DNA from: Haliscomenobacter hydrossis DSM 1100
GTDB taxonomy: Bacteria > Bacteroidota > Bacteroidia > Chitinophagales > Saprospiraceae
Assembly (NCBI RefSeq): GCF_000212735.1
Contig: NC_015510.1
Location: forward strand, 5,829,001-5,893,000
Direction: 5' to 3'
Length of the DNA stretch: 64,000 nt
A program made the translations under genes and the position numbers. Of this stretch, positions 53,004-60,225 are shown piece by piece. Position 1 is the stretch's first letter. Each line of letters begins with the position of its first letter. The notes below the pieces were generated by a model. The model saw only the letters and a program-made list of their open reading frames with translations, did no database searches and had not been told where the DNA came from.

Positions 53004-54245
53004 TCACTCCGCCCAAATCATCGCCAAATGGACAATCGTCTCCACCGCTTTTTCCATATCCTGCACCGAGACCCATTCCTGTTTGGAATGAAAAGCGTGT
53101 TCTCCGGCGAAAATATTTGGACAGGGCAACCCCATGAACGAAAGCCGGGAACCATCTGTACCGCCACGTATGCTCGAAGCAATAGGCTCTATTCCGGCCC
53201 GCCGAATGGCCTCCAGGGCGAACTCGCTCACCTGTGGATGTTGATCCAGTACCTTTTTCATGTTGCGGTACTGTTCGTGAAACTGAAGCTCAAAACGGGA
53301 GTTCGGATAGTGTTGCATCACCTCCTCTACCAGCTGGTGCAGAAAGGCTTCGTGTGCGGCAAGTCCTTCGTCGGTAAAATCGCGGATGATGAAATGGATG
53401 ACCACTTTTTCGGCAATACCCTCCATGTTCACCGGGTGGATGAAGCCATCACGGCCAGCCACGGCCTCCGGGGTGAGGCGGTCTTTGGGCAAACGCGCCA
53501 AAACATCTCCGGCAATTTTGAGGGCACTTTCCATTTTTCCTTTTGCAAAGCCGGGATGTGCACTCACGCCGTGCAGAATCAGGGTGGCAGCATCGGCACT
53601 AAAGGTTTCATCTTCGAAGGCACCGAGGTTTTCTCCATCGATGGTGTAGCCAAAGTCAGCGCCGAGTTTTTGGAGATCTACTTTTTCTACACCGCGTCCA
53701 ACTTCTTCGTCGGGCGTGAACAGAATTCGAATCTTGCCATGGGGAATTTCGGGGTGTTGTAGTAAATATTGGGCGGCGTCCATGATTTCGGCCACTCCTG
53801 CTTTGTTGTCGGCGCCCAGAAGGGTAAGGCCGCTGGCCGTGACGATGTCGTTGCCCATTTGCTCCGCCAGGTTGGGATGGTCTTTGAGGCGAATCACCAC
53901 CGTGGGGTCGTCGGGCAGGACCAAATCCCGACCGTCGTAATTGGGGTGTACGATGGGTTTGACGTGGGTTCCACTGCTGTCGGGCGAGGTGTCCATGTGC
54001 GAGCAAAAACAAATAACGGGCACTGGCTTATCCACCGTAGCGGGTAAGGTGGCGTATACGTAGCCATGCTCATCCATATGGGCATCGCTTGCCCCTATTG
54101 CTTGCAATTCCTGCGCCAATACACGGCCGAGGTCTTTTTGTTTTTCGGTACTGGGGAAGGTTTTGGAATGGGGATCTGATTGGGTGTCGATCTGGACGTA
54201 GCGCAAAAAGCGCTCCAAGACGCTGTGTTGAATGGGTGGCAGCAT
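53004..54245 (-). CDS. pepT: Peptidase T (tripeptide aminopeptidase)
   Basis: 413 residues, the normal M20B length. CFCSHMDTSPDSSG carries the first metal His and Asp, LLGADNKAGVAEIM the bridging Asp, the Glu pair is in LFTPDEEVGRGVEKV, and RGGTDGSRLSFMGLPCPNIFAGEHAFHSKQEWV contributes substrate and metal binding at the end. It removes the N-terminal residue from tripeptides in the cytoplasm using two zinc ions. No anomalies. Confidence 0.95.
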   Translation of the reverse strand: MLPPIQHSVLERFLRYVQIDTQSDPHSKTFPSTEKQKDLGRVLAQELQAIGASDAHMDEHGYVYATLPATVDKPVPVICFCSHMDTSPDSSGTHVKPIVHPNYDGRDLVLPDDPTVVIRLKDHPNLAEQMGNDIVTASGLTLLGADNKAGVAEIMDAAQYLLQHPEIPHGKIRILFTPDEEVGRGVEKVDLQKLGADFGYTIDGENLGAFEDETFSADAATLILHGVSAHPGFAKGKMESALKIAGDVLARLPKDRLTPEAVAGRDGFIHPVNMEGIAEKVVIHFIIRDFTDEGLAAHEAFLHQLVEEVMQHYPNSRFELQFHEQYRNMKKVLDQHPQVSEFALEAIRRAGIEPIASSIRGGTDGSRLSFMGLPCPNIFAGEHAFHSKQEWVSVQDMEKAVETIVHLAMIWAE

Positions 54246-54425
54246 GTTTTTTTGACAAATTTAGGATTTATGTTGAATTGCTTGGGGAAGCTTTAAAAAT
54301 AACTGATCTTTGGATTAGCGCTTAATTTATACAAAATACTTTTTAGCTTTTATTTCCCGCTACCCGTCGAAAAACTGCATCCTGTCCTCGACTTTTGTGG
54401 TCAGAGGATACAGCTTAGTTGTAAA

Positions 54426-54580
54426 CCCCGCGCGGGGAGGGCAGGTGAAATTTTGGCGAATTTATTTTTTTGACCTGCAAGGCGCAAAGCGCAGACGTAG
54501 CCGAAGCTACGGCGAGCATTTGCAACGCAGCAGGGCGAAAAAAGAAAGAGACAAAAATCACCTGGTCTTCCCGTGCGGGG
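54426..54580. repeat. Imperfect ~155-base palindromic element (CCCCGCGCGGGG ends)
   Basis: CCCCGCGCGGGGAGGGCAGGTG (as two parts, from 54426) is matched by CACCTGGTCTTCCCGTGCGGGG (ending 54580), with several mismatches. The centre includes GACGTAGCCGAAGCTACGGCGAGC, itself a hairpin. The gap 54246-54607 contains this element only. Confidence 0.65.
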
Positions 54581-54607
54581 TATCACCACCAAAACCTGAA
54601 ACGAGTC

Positions 54608-55666
54608 ATGAAAAATCAATCCCTATTGCTGTTCGCCTTTGTAGCCCTGATTAGTTGGAGTTGTGGCACCAGTTCTACCTTGTTGGAAGTACTCCAACCT
54701 TCCCAAATTGTACTCCCTGAAGACATCAAAGTAGTAGCCCTGATCGACCGAAGTAAACCGGAAAAAGGTTTTGCCAACTTTATGGAGGGAGCCTTTTCTG
54801 GCGAAGATTTTGGCCAGGATCGCGAAGGTCGCCGCCTGGCACTGCAAAACCTCACCACCACCCTTACCCGTACCCCAACCCTCCAGATCAAAGGAACCGG
54901 GGTGGAATATACGGGCAGCAAAAACGGCAAACAAATGTTGCCGCCGCTCAATTGGGATGAGATCAAATCAATCTGTAGCAAATATGGTGCAGATGCCGTG
55001 ATTGCCCTGGAATCATTTGACTCCTCCTCCGACATTTCCTACAGCCAATCCAGCTACAAGTCCAAACAAAAAGACGGCACCGAAATCACCAAATACACCC
55101 ATACCGCACGGCGGAATGTACGCGTTTACATGGGTTGGCGGGTATACGATCCCAAGTTAAGGGTAGTGGTAGATGAAAACACCACCAATGAATCGGACGA
55201 AGATACCGCGACAGGTGATACCCAGGACAGAGCACGCACCAACCTGCGTTCTCAGCTTACCGCAGTACGTGAACTCGCCGCAAAAGCTGGCGATAGTTAC
55301 GGCAAACGGATTGCGCCAGTATGGGTCAACGTGAGTCGCACCTATTACACGACCGCCAAGGGTGCAGATAAAGATGCCATGGAACAAGCCCACCGCCTTA
55401 CCCAGGCGGGCAAATGGGAAGAAGCCGCTGAAGTTTGGAACGATTTACTCAGCTCTGCCCGCGATCCTAAAACCAAAGGCAAAGCGGCCCATAACCTCGC
55501 CCTTGCTTTTGAACGCAACGGTAACCTCAGCAAGGCCGAAGATTGGGCAGGCAAGGCCTATACCCAATACGGGAATAAAACCTCCCAAAACTACGTGTAC
55601 GTCATCCAGCAGCGGATCTCCGATCAAGCGAGATTGGATTACCAGCTCAAAAAGGTAAAACCGTAG
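54608..55666 (+). CDS. DUF6340-type lipoprotein with TPR end
   Basis: 352 residues from the ATG at 54608; the upstream in-frame ATG at 54470 lies in the palindrome. The lipoprotein signal ends at Cys19 (LISWSC). TSSTLLEVLQPSQIVLPEDIKVVALIDRSKPEKG, then KYGADAVIALESFDSSSDISY and VYMGWRVYDPKLRVVVDE fit the Bacteroidota DUF6340 family. The C-terminus has two TPR-like units (AHRLTQAGKWEEAAEVWNDLL, AHNLALAFERNGNLSKAEDWAGKAY). Predicted to sit in the periplasm; role unknown. Confidence 0.78.
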   Translation: MKNQSLLLFAFVALISWSCGTSSTLLEVLQPSQIVLPEDIKVVALIDRSKPEKGFANFMEGAFSGEDFGQDREGRRLALQNLTTTLTRTPTLQIKGTGVEYTGSKNGKQMLPPLNWDEIKSICSKYGADAVIALESFDSSSDISYSQSSYKSKQKDGTEITKYTHTARRNVRVYMGWRVYDPKLRVVVDENTTNESDEDTATGDTQDRARTNLRSQLTAVRELAAKAGDSYGKRIAPVWVNVSRTYYTTAKGADKDAMEQAHRLTQAGKWEEAAEVWNDLLSSARDPKTKGKAAHNLALAFERNGNLSKAEDWAGKAYTQYGNKTSQNYVYVIQQRISDQARLDYQLKKVKP

Positions 55667-55668
55667 GG

Positions 55669-55799
55669 AATGACGAATATTTCGAGTGACGAGTGACTAA
55701 TGAGTGACGAATTTTTCGAGTAACGAATGACGAATGGGCGCCCCTCCGTGCCAGATGGTGCGGACAATTCGTCATTCGTTACTCGGAATATTCGTCATT
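55669..55799. repeat. TGACGAAT-type inverted repeat
   Basis: CGAGTAACGAATGACGAAT (55718-55736) pairs with ATTCGTCATTCGTTACTCGG (from 55767) and the outer AATGACGAATATT (from 55669) pairs with AATATTCGTCATT (to 55799). It starts 3 bases behind the DUF6340 gene's stop. Confidence 0.82.
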
Positions 55800-55894
55800 T
55801 AGACATTTGCTTCGTCCCTTTTTTCCTAGGATTCGTCCCAAATTGTGTCAGTGGAGCAGGAAATGACCTTTCTTTGAAGTTCATCCGACTGTTC

Positions 55895-57238
55895 ATGAAG
55901 GGACTACTATTCGACTTTTTTGTATGGAGTGCAGGTTCGGACCGGGAAATCCTGGACCGAACTGGCCGCTCCGAGCACATCAAGCACGCCGGCTACGGCG
56001 GCCTGGTCTTGGTACCTGCGGTGCTGGGATTATTCTCCATGATGTACGCGGTATCTACGTTGACCTCCAAACCTTTTGTATTTATTGGGGCGGGGATCAT
56101 CTGGGCGGCCATCGTGTTTATCTTTGACCGCTTTATCGTTTCCACTTTCCGCAAATCCGACAACCCGCGCAAGGATTTGTTTTCCTTCCTCTTTTTAAGC
56201 CGTTTGTTGTTTTCCATTGGCATTGGGGTGCTGGTATCGCACCCGATTGTGCTGTTGGTTTTTGACGACAGCCTGGAGCAGGAGCTTTTTGCCATGAAAG
56301 AAGAGGGCGAAAAAGCGATCTACGACCAGTACGAAAGTACTGTAGACGTGGTGCGTTCCCGCGATTCCCTGCTGAAAGGAGAAGTGGAAGTCAAACTGGC
56401 CGAACGCGCCTGCAAAGAAAAACTCCTGTTGTTTGAAATGAGTGGCAAAGACACCACCATGAATTGTGGTACCACCTCGGGCATGAAACAATACGGCCCT
56501 CGCGCCAAGGAAATCAAAGAAGAAATCGTTTACCTCAACGAGGAAATTGCTGCCTTGCGCAGTAAAAACGACACCAAAATTGGCGACAATACCCAGGAAA
56601 TCACCAAACTCCAGGCTGACCGCGCGGCAAAACTCAAAAGTTTCAACGATCAATTCAGTTACAATTACCTGGCTCGGGAGGTGGCGCTGGAACGTCTGGA
56701 AGCCAAACCGGTCGGGGGCACTTCGGTGAAATGGACCAAGTGGTTTTTGATCGTCTTCTTTGTATTAGTCGATATCCTGCCCGTCTTTTTTAAAGCCTCT
56801 ACCAGACCCGGTGAATATGACCGCCTGCTGGACAAGGAGCGGGAAAGCATCGCGAACTCCTTTCCCGCGTACGAACGTGCACAGGAAGATCGGGTGCGCA
56901 AGGCTTATGTTGATCAAATGGCGCAGCACCGCGTGGATGAAGTCAACCGCACCTTTCAGGAAAAAAAAACCTCCTTTCCTGAATTAAAAGCCGAACTCAG
57001 TCAATACCTCAACGTCAATACTCCTTTTGAATATGGCAAGGAAGACACCAAACCTGACCCCGTTGGCCAACTGTGGAGCCGCAGTGGGCTGGATTGGTTG
57101 CGCTACGGCTTTTATTCCATCGGCCAATCCGGTTTTCTCGTGGCGTTTACCCGTGATTGGGCTTACCTCACGGGGGGCGTGTGGGTCTTCTTTTTGCTCA
57201 ATCTCTTGATTGGGTATGTGGTCAAACGTACGGTTTAA
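55895..57238 (+). CDS. DUF4407 membrane protein
   Basis: 447 residues from the ATG at 55895 (MKGLLFDFFVWSAGSD), the conserved start of DUF4407; an upstream in-frame ATG at 55727 runs through the palindrome. Four predicted helices: ~34-53, ~58-78 and ~98-118, then a long coiled coil (~135-285, TKLQADRAAKLKSFNDQF) and a late helix (~290-307). A last hydrophobic stretch lies at the C-terminus (YLTGGVWVFFLLNLLIGYVV). The family is of unknown function, found in many Bacteroidota and Actinobacteria. The large loop is probably extracytoplasmic. It is followed by a small single-span protein. Confidence 0.85.
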   Translation: MKGLLFDFFVWSAGSDREILDRTGRSEHIKHAGYGGLVLVPAVLGLFSMMYAVSTLTSKPFVFIGAGIIWAAIVFIFDRFIVSTFRKSDNPRKDLFSFLFLSRLLFSIGIGVLVSHPIVLLVFDDSLEQELFAMKEEGEKAIYDQYESTVDVVRSRDSLLKGEVEVKLAERACKEKLLLFEMSGKDTTMNCGTTSGMKQYGPRAKEIKEEIVYLNEEIAALRSKNDTKIGDNTQEITKLQADRAAKLKSFNDQFSYNYLAREVALERLEAKPVGGTSVKWTKWFLIVFFVLVDILPVFFKASTRPGEYDRLLDKERESIANSFPAYERAQEDRVRKAYVDQMAQHRVDEVNRTFQEKKTSFPELKAELSQYLNVNTPFEYGKEDTKPDPVGQLWSRSGLDWLRYGFYSIGQSGFLVAFTRDWAYLTGGVWVFFLLNLLIGYVVKRTV

Positions 57239-57260
57239 TTAACCAGCTAAAAAAACGACG

Positions 57261-57524
57261 ATGTCCGATAATCAGCCAAATCAGGCCTATACTTTTGCCA
57301 AACAGTTTTTGATCTTTTTGGTGGTACTCAACCTTGGCGTGCTCTTTGCGTTGGGTACAATCTACCTCAAAGTGGACAAACAAAGACTTGCCCTGGAAGA
57401 ACGGGAAACTAAAATGATCCGCGATTCGATTATTTACCGGGATTCCTTGCGGCGGGATACCAATTTTTTGAAGACTTTGCGGGTGGCGCCTATGGCGAAG
57501 GTGAGCCAGGAAATGACGCCGTAG
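57261..57524 (+). CDS. Small single-span membrane protein
   Basis: 87 residues: helix ~14-36 (FLIFLVVLNLGVLFALGTIYL) then a charged helix (DKQRLALEERETKMIRDSIIYRDSLRRDT) that could form a coiled coil. It starts 22 bases behind the DUF4407 gene and may be its partner. No family is recognised. Confidence 0.6.
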   Translation: MSDNQPNQAYTFAKQFLIFLVVLNLGVLFALGTIYLKVDKQRLALEERETKMIRDSIIYRDSLRRDTNFLKTLRVAPMAKVSQEMTP

Positions 57525-57572
57525 GTGGGCAGGGCTGTTAAGTTCTATTGATGAGCCATGCTGAATCGACAA

Positions 57573-57770
57573 ATCGCGTGGCGATGACCCATATTGTAGC
57601 GGCGGGTTTTAACCCGCCGTCAGTGACGTAATAAGGTTATGGAGTGCCGTAGGTACGACCTATACCTGTTAAAATTGGTCGTACCTACGGCACGCTATTA
57701 AAAACAAGATCGACCATTTCCATCGGCGGGTTAAAACCCGCCGCTATAAAATGGTTCGTCGCTACGCGAC
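57573..57770. repeat. Head-to-head pair of RAYT-type palindromic repeats
   Basis: Copy a (57573-57660): TCGCGTGGCGATGACCC, the palindrome CGGCGGGTTTTAACCCGCCG and GTGCCGTAGGTACGACC. Copy b (57678-57770): GGTCGTACCTACGGCACG, CGGCGGGTTAAAACCCGCCG and GTCGTCGCTACGCGAC. The order is mirrored, as in bacterial BIMEs. They are the same blocks as at 11371-12540, with G/C changes on both sides of the palindromic stem, so stem pairing is preserved. The gap 57525-57864 contains nothing else. Confidence 0.88.
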
Positions 57771-57864
57771 TCTTATTTTTGGTAGCTAAAGATTCTCCTT
57801 TTATTCAAGGTTGGATTTTAGCTTTATTTTTGAGCTTAACAGCCCTGCCTAGGTGGGTGTGTAA

Positions 57865-58734
57865 TTACCTCCTCAACACCCTCCGCTCCTTCAAATCAAA
57901 GCGCTGTCCTTTTCCCAAAAAATAAAATGGCCCGGAGCTTGCAGCTTCACCTGTAGTTTTTGACGCATCGGCGCTGAAATTTTTGGCATCATAAATCGCT
58001 ACAAACGAATTGCCGATTACCTCAAAAGTGTCTTTTTGCACCACGATCGCCGTGCTTTCATCGATGCCAATACCCAGTAATTCAGGACGCTGGCGAATCA
58101 CTTCTACCAAATCAAACTGGCGGTTGCGGGTCAACAAGTGTTGGTCAATGGTCACGTTGTGGATAAAATCCAGCCCTTCCACATGATCGCCGATCATAAG
58201 GGCATTGCCCTTGGTATCGCCTCTTACCATAAACGAACCCTGGATAGTAGCTCCTGCCGAGGTACCCGCAATGACGCCTCCGCGGGTCAGCAAAGCCTTA
58301 AATTCACGGTGTGCCAGGGTATTCAGATAAGAGTCTGCCAGTCGCCAGTGCCGCCCACCGGTGAACCAGATGCCGGTGGCATTGCGTAAAGAAGCCACAA
58401 ATCCTGGGTCATCCGCTTGTTTGCGGTCACGGGTGTGCAAGATGGTCACATTGTCTACTCCGAGTCGTTGCAGCAGGTCTTTTTCCACCGAAACGCCGGT
58501 GGCAATACTGGCATCTTCGTTGGCAGTGGGAATCACTACAATGTTGGCGCCTTCACCTCCGGCCAGTTCAATGAAACGCGCCCAGATGTCGGGACCTACT
58601 TTGCCTCCACCTACAATGATGAGCGCACCTTGTGCCGGGCCAACCGTCGGGGTGTTGTCCTGTGCCTGGGTAAGGGTGGCGCAGAGCAGTACATTAAGCA
58701 GCAAAAATAGGCTACACTGTTTTTTGAAAAACAT
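57865..58734 (-). CDS. Secreted peptidase S51 / cyanophycinase-like protein, copy 1
   Basis: 289 residues with signal peptide (LFLLLNVLLCATLTQAQ). GALIIVGGGKVGPDIWARFIELAGGEGANIVVIPTA, IWFTGGRHWRLADSYL, the Ser nucleophile in GVIAGTSAGATIQGS and GIGIDESTAIVV are the family motifs. Cyanophycinases cleave cyanophycin (multi-Arg-poly-Asp) by serine catalysis; exported S51 proteins are frequent in Bacteroidota and may act on dipeptide or isoaspartyl substrates. A second, longer S51 gene stands 1.5 kb downstream on the same strand, with the IS110 element in between. Confidence 0.87.
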   Translation of the reverse strand: MFFKKQCSLFLLLNVLLCATLTQAQDNTPTVGPAQGALIIVGGGKVGPDIWARFIELAGGEGANIVVIPTANEDASIATGVSVEKDLLQRLGVDNVTILHTRDRKQADDPGFVASLRNATGIWFTGGRHWRLADSYLNTLAHREFKALLTRGGVIAGTSAGATIQGSFMVRGDTKGNALMIGDHVEGLDFIHNVTIDQHLLTRNRQFDLVEVIRQRPELLGIGIDESTAIVVQKDTFEVIGNSFVAIYDAKNFSADASKTTGEAASSGPFYFLGKGQRFDLKERRVLRR

Positions 58735-58830
58735 AACTCAATGATTTTTGGCTCTGTCTATAGCGCTGAGCCTCATGTATACAAATTTTTCGCTCCGTTC
58801 GGAGCCTTCGGCTTTCTCGCGGCAGGCTAA

Positions 58831-58904
58831 ATGGGAGCGCGGATGACGCGGATTAAGCGGATTTACACGGATCAAATCCGCGAAAATCCGTTTAATCCGC
58901 GTCA
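58831..58904. repeat. Palindromic repeat interrupted by the IS110 element (other arm at 60158-60172)
   Basis: ATGGGAGCGCGGATGACGCG (from 58831), continued by GATTAAGCGGATTTACACGG, is the left arm. The right arm ATCCGCG...TTAATCCGCGTCA reaches 58904 and resumes after the IS at 60158 as CATCCGCGCTCCCAT. Joined, the two halves give a complete reverse complement of the left arm. No second copy lies in the window. The gap 58735-58830 before it shows no other feature. Confidence 0.9.
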
Positions 58905-58935
58905 TCGTACGTTTGCACTATCCAATTAATTGTGT

Positions 58936-59095
58936 TAATTAGTGATGAAAAGAAGTAGGGAGTGGATAAAACCTGACGCGTTAAAGGGCATTTAAGCCCG
59001 TCGCGGATGTTAGGTCCCACTCCCAATCATCACTCAAAGCTGGACAGTTCATTAGGCCTTGGAGCCTGCGTTACGATGATAGCTTGTCAGTGATG
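58936..59095 (+). ncRNA. IS110 bridge RNA (target-binding and donor-binding loops)
   Basis: Two stem-loops are visible. First: AGTGATG (58941-58947)/CATCACT (59028-59034), GGGAGTGG (58958-58965)/CCACTCCC (59017-59024), ACCT (58971-58974)/AGGT (59012-59015), with an inner hairpin GGGC (58986-58989)/GCCC (58996-58999). Its open strands are CGCGTTA (58977-58983), like the top strand of the left target 58898-58904 (one wobble), and CGCGGATG (59002-59009), complementary to the right target 60158-60165 (8/8). Second: AAGCT (59037-59041)/AGCTT (59081-59085) with inner AGGC/GCCT; its open strands are ACAGTTCA (59044-59051), identical to the element's right end 60152-60159, and TACGATG (59072-59078), complementary to 58903-58909 at the left end. 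This follows the published IS621 guide arrangement. Exact RNA ends are estimated. Confidence 0.8.
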
Positions 59096-59136
59096 AATTA
59101 CTTCAAAGTTACGATTACCACAAAAATAAAGGGATT

Positions 59137-60135
59137 ATGCAAACAGTGCAGCAAATTTTCTTAGGCTTGGATGTTTCAAAAGACGAATTGGTATCGGCTC
59201 ATCCTGATAAAAGTGCTGGCTCAGGGTGGAGTAAAGCTAAAATCATCAATGAAGTAGCCTTGATTAAAAAGTGGCTTACTGAAATTGGTGTGGCAGATAA
59301 GCACTTTGTTTTGGAACATACGGGGAACTACTCTCAGCGCCTAATCCATTGCCTTGATGAGTTAGGAGCGAGCTTTTCAGTGGTCAACCCAGCTCAAAGC
59401 AGAGCAATGGCTAAAGTGCTGATGAAAACGAGTAAAACTGATGATCAAGATGCTCAAACGCTATCCCGCCTAGGTCAAAGCTTGCTGACTCAACCCTACC
59501 AGATGCCCCCAAAAGCTCAGCGTATGCGCAAAGAAGCATTCAATGCTTTATGTGCTATGCAAAAACAAGAGCGACAGATTCAAAATCAATTGCATGCCTT
59601 GAAATATTTGGTTGACCCAAATGGGGTGGTTGTGGAGGGTTATCATAGCGTTTTGACGGTGGTTAGAACACAAATAAAACGCTTACAAGCTCAACTCAGA
59701 CCAGAGGTAGATCAAGTCCAGGAAAAGCAATTGGTGGAGCGCATCAGTTCGATTAAGGGAGTGGGAAAGGCCACTGCCGAAGCCTTTGTTGCACTCTTTG
59801 GTGATTTTAGTGCTTTTGATTCAGCCAAAGCCTTTACGAAATTCATTGGCTTGGCACCATCAGAGTTTAGCTCTGGTAAATCGGTGCGAGGTCGATCCTC
59901 CATCACCAAAAAGGGAAGTGCCAAGATTAGGGCCTTGCTTTTTAATTGTGCTCGTAGCGCTATGAACTACAACACCTTTTGCAAGGCCCTTTATCAAAGA
60001 ATTATTGCCAAAGGCAAAAATGGGAAAGTAGCATTAACCGCAGTGATGCATAAACTGGCGCGACAGATTTTTGGGGTTGTAAAATCTGGGGTAGACTTTG
60101 ATCCCAAATTTACAATTCAAAAAAAATGTGTCTAA
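59137..60135 (+). CDS. IS110-family DEDD transposase/recombinase
   Basis: 332 residues. The RuvC-like N-terminal domain has the acidic set Asp12 (LGLDVSKD), Glu60 (LEHTGNY), Asp102 and Asp105 (KTDDQDA). The coiled-coil region (~130-200) is followed by the Transposase_20 domain (SSIKGVGKATAEAFVALFGD...KFIGLAPSEFSSGKSVRGRSSITKKGSAKIRALLF) with several conserved Ser, one of which is the catalytic Ser in IS110 enzymes. All motifs are intact, so it is probably active. It uses the RNA encoded directly upstream to select donor and target. Confidence 0.93.
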   Translation: MQTVQQIFLGLDVSKDELVSAHPDKSAGSGWSKAKIINEVALIKKWLTEIGVADKHFVLEHTGNYSQRLIHCLDELGASFSVVNPAQSRAMAKVLMKTSKTDDQDAQTLSRLGQSLLTQPYQMPPKAQRMRKEAFNALCAMQKQERQIQNQLHALKYLVDPNGVVVEGYHSVLTVVRTQIKRLQAQLRPEVDQVQEKQLVERISSIKGVGKATAEAFVALFGDFSAFDSAKAFTKFIGLAPSEFSSGKSVRGRSSITKKGSAKIRALLFNCARSAMNYNTFCKALYQRIIAKGKNGKVALTAVMHKLARQIFGVVKSGVDFDPKFTIQKKCV

Positions 60136-60225
60136 AAACTTGCTTTTAATCACAGTTCATCCGCGCTCCCATTGTTGTCGCTTATTGTGCTTAAAGTAGC
60201 GTTGGGTTGTTCATTTTCTGGCAAC

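Larger units (their letters stand above)
58905..60159 (+). mobile_element. IS110-family insertion sequence with bridge RNA
   Basis: 1255 bp between two copies of the core dinucleotide CA (58903-58904 and 60158-60159). It has a 232-base left non-coding part, the DEDD transposase (59137-60135) and ~24 bases of right end, the layout of IS110-group elements such as IS621. No terminal inverted repeats are seen, as normal for the family. The flanks rejoin into an uninterrupted palindrome, so the boundaries are fixed to the base within the CA ambiguity. Confidence 0.9.
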
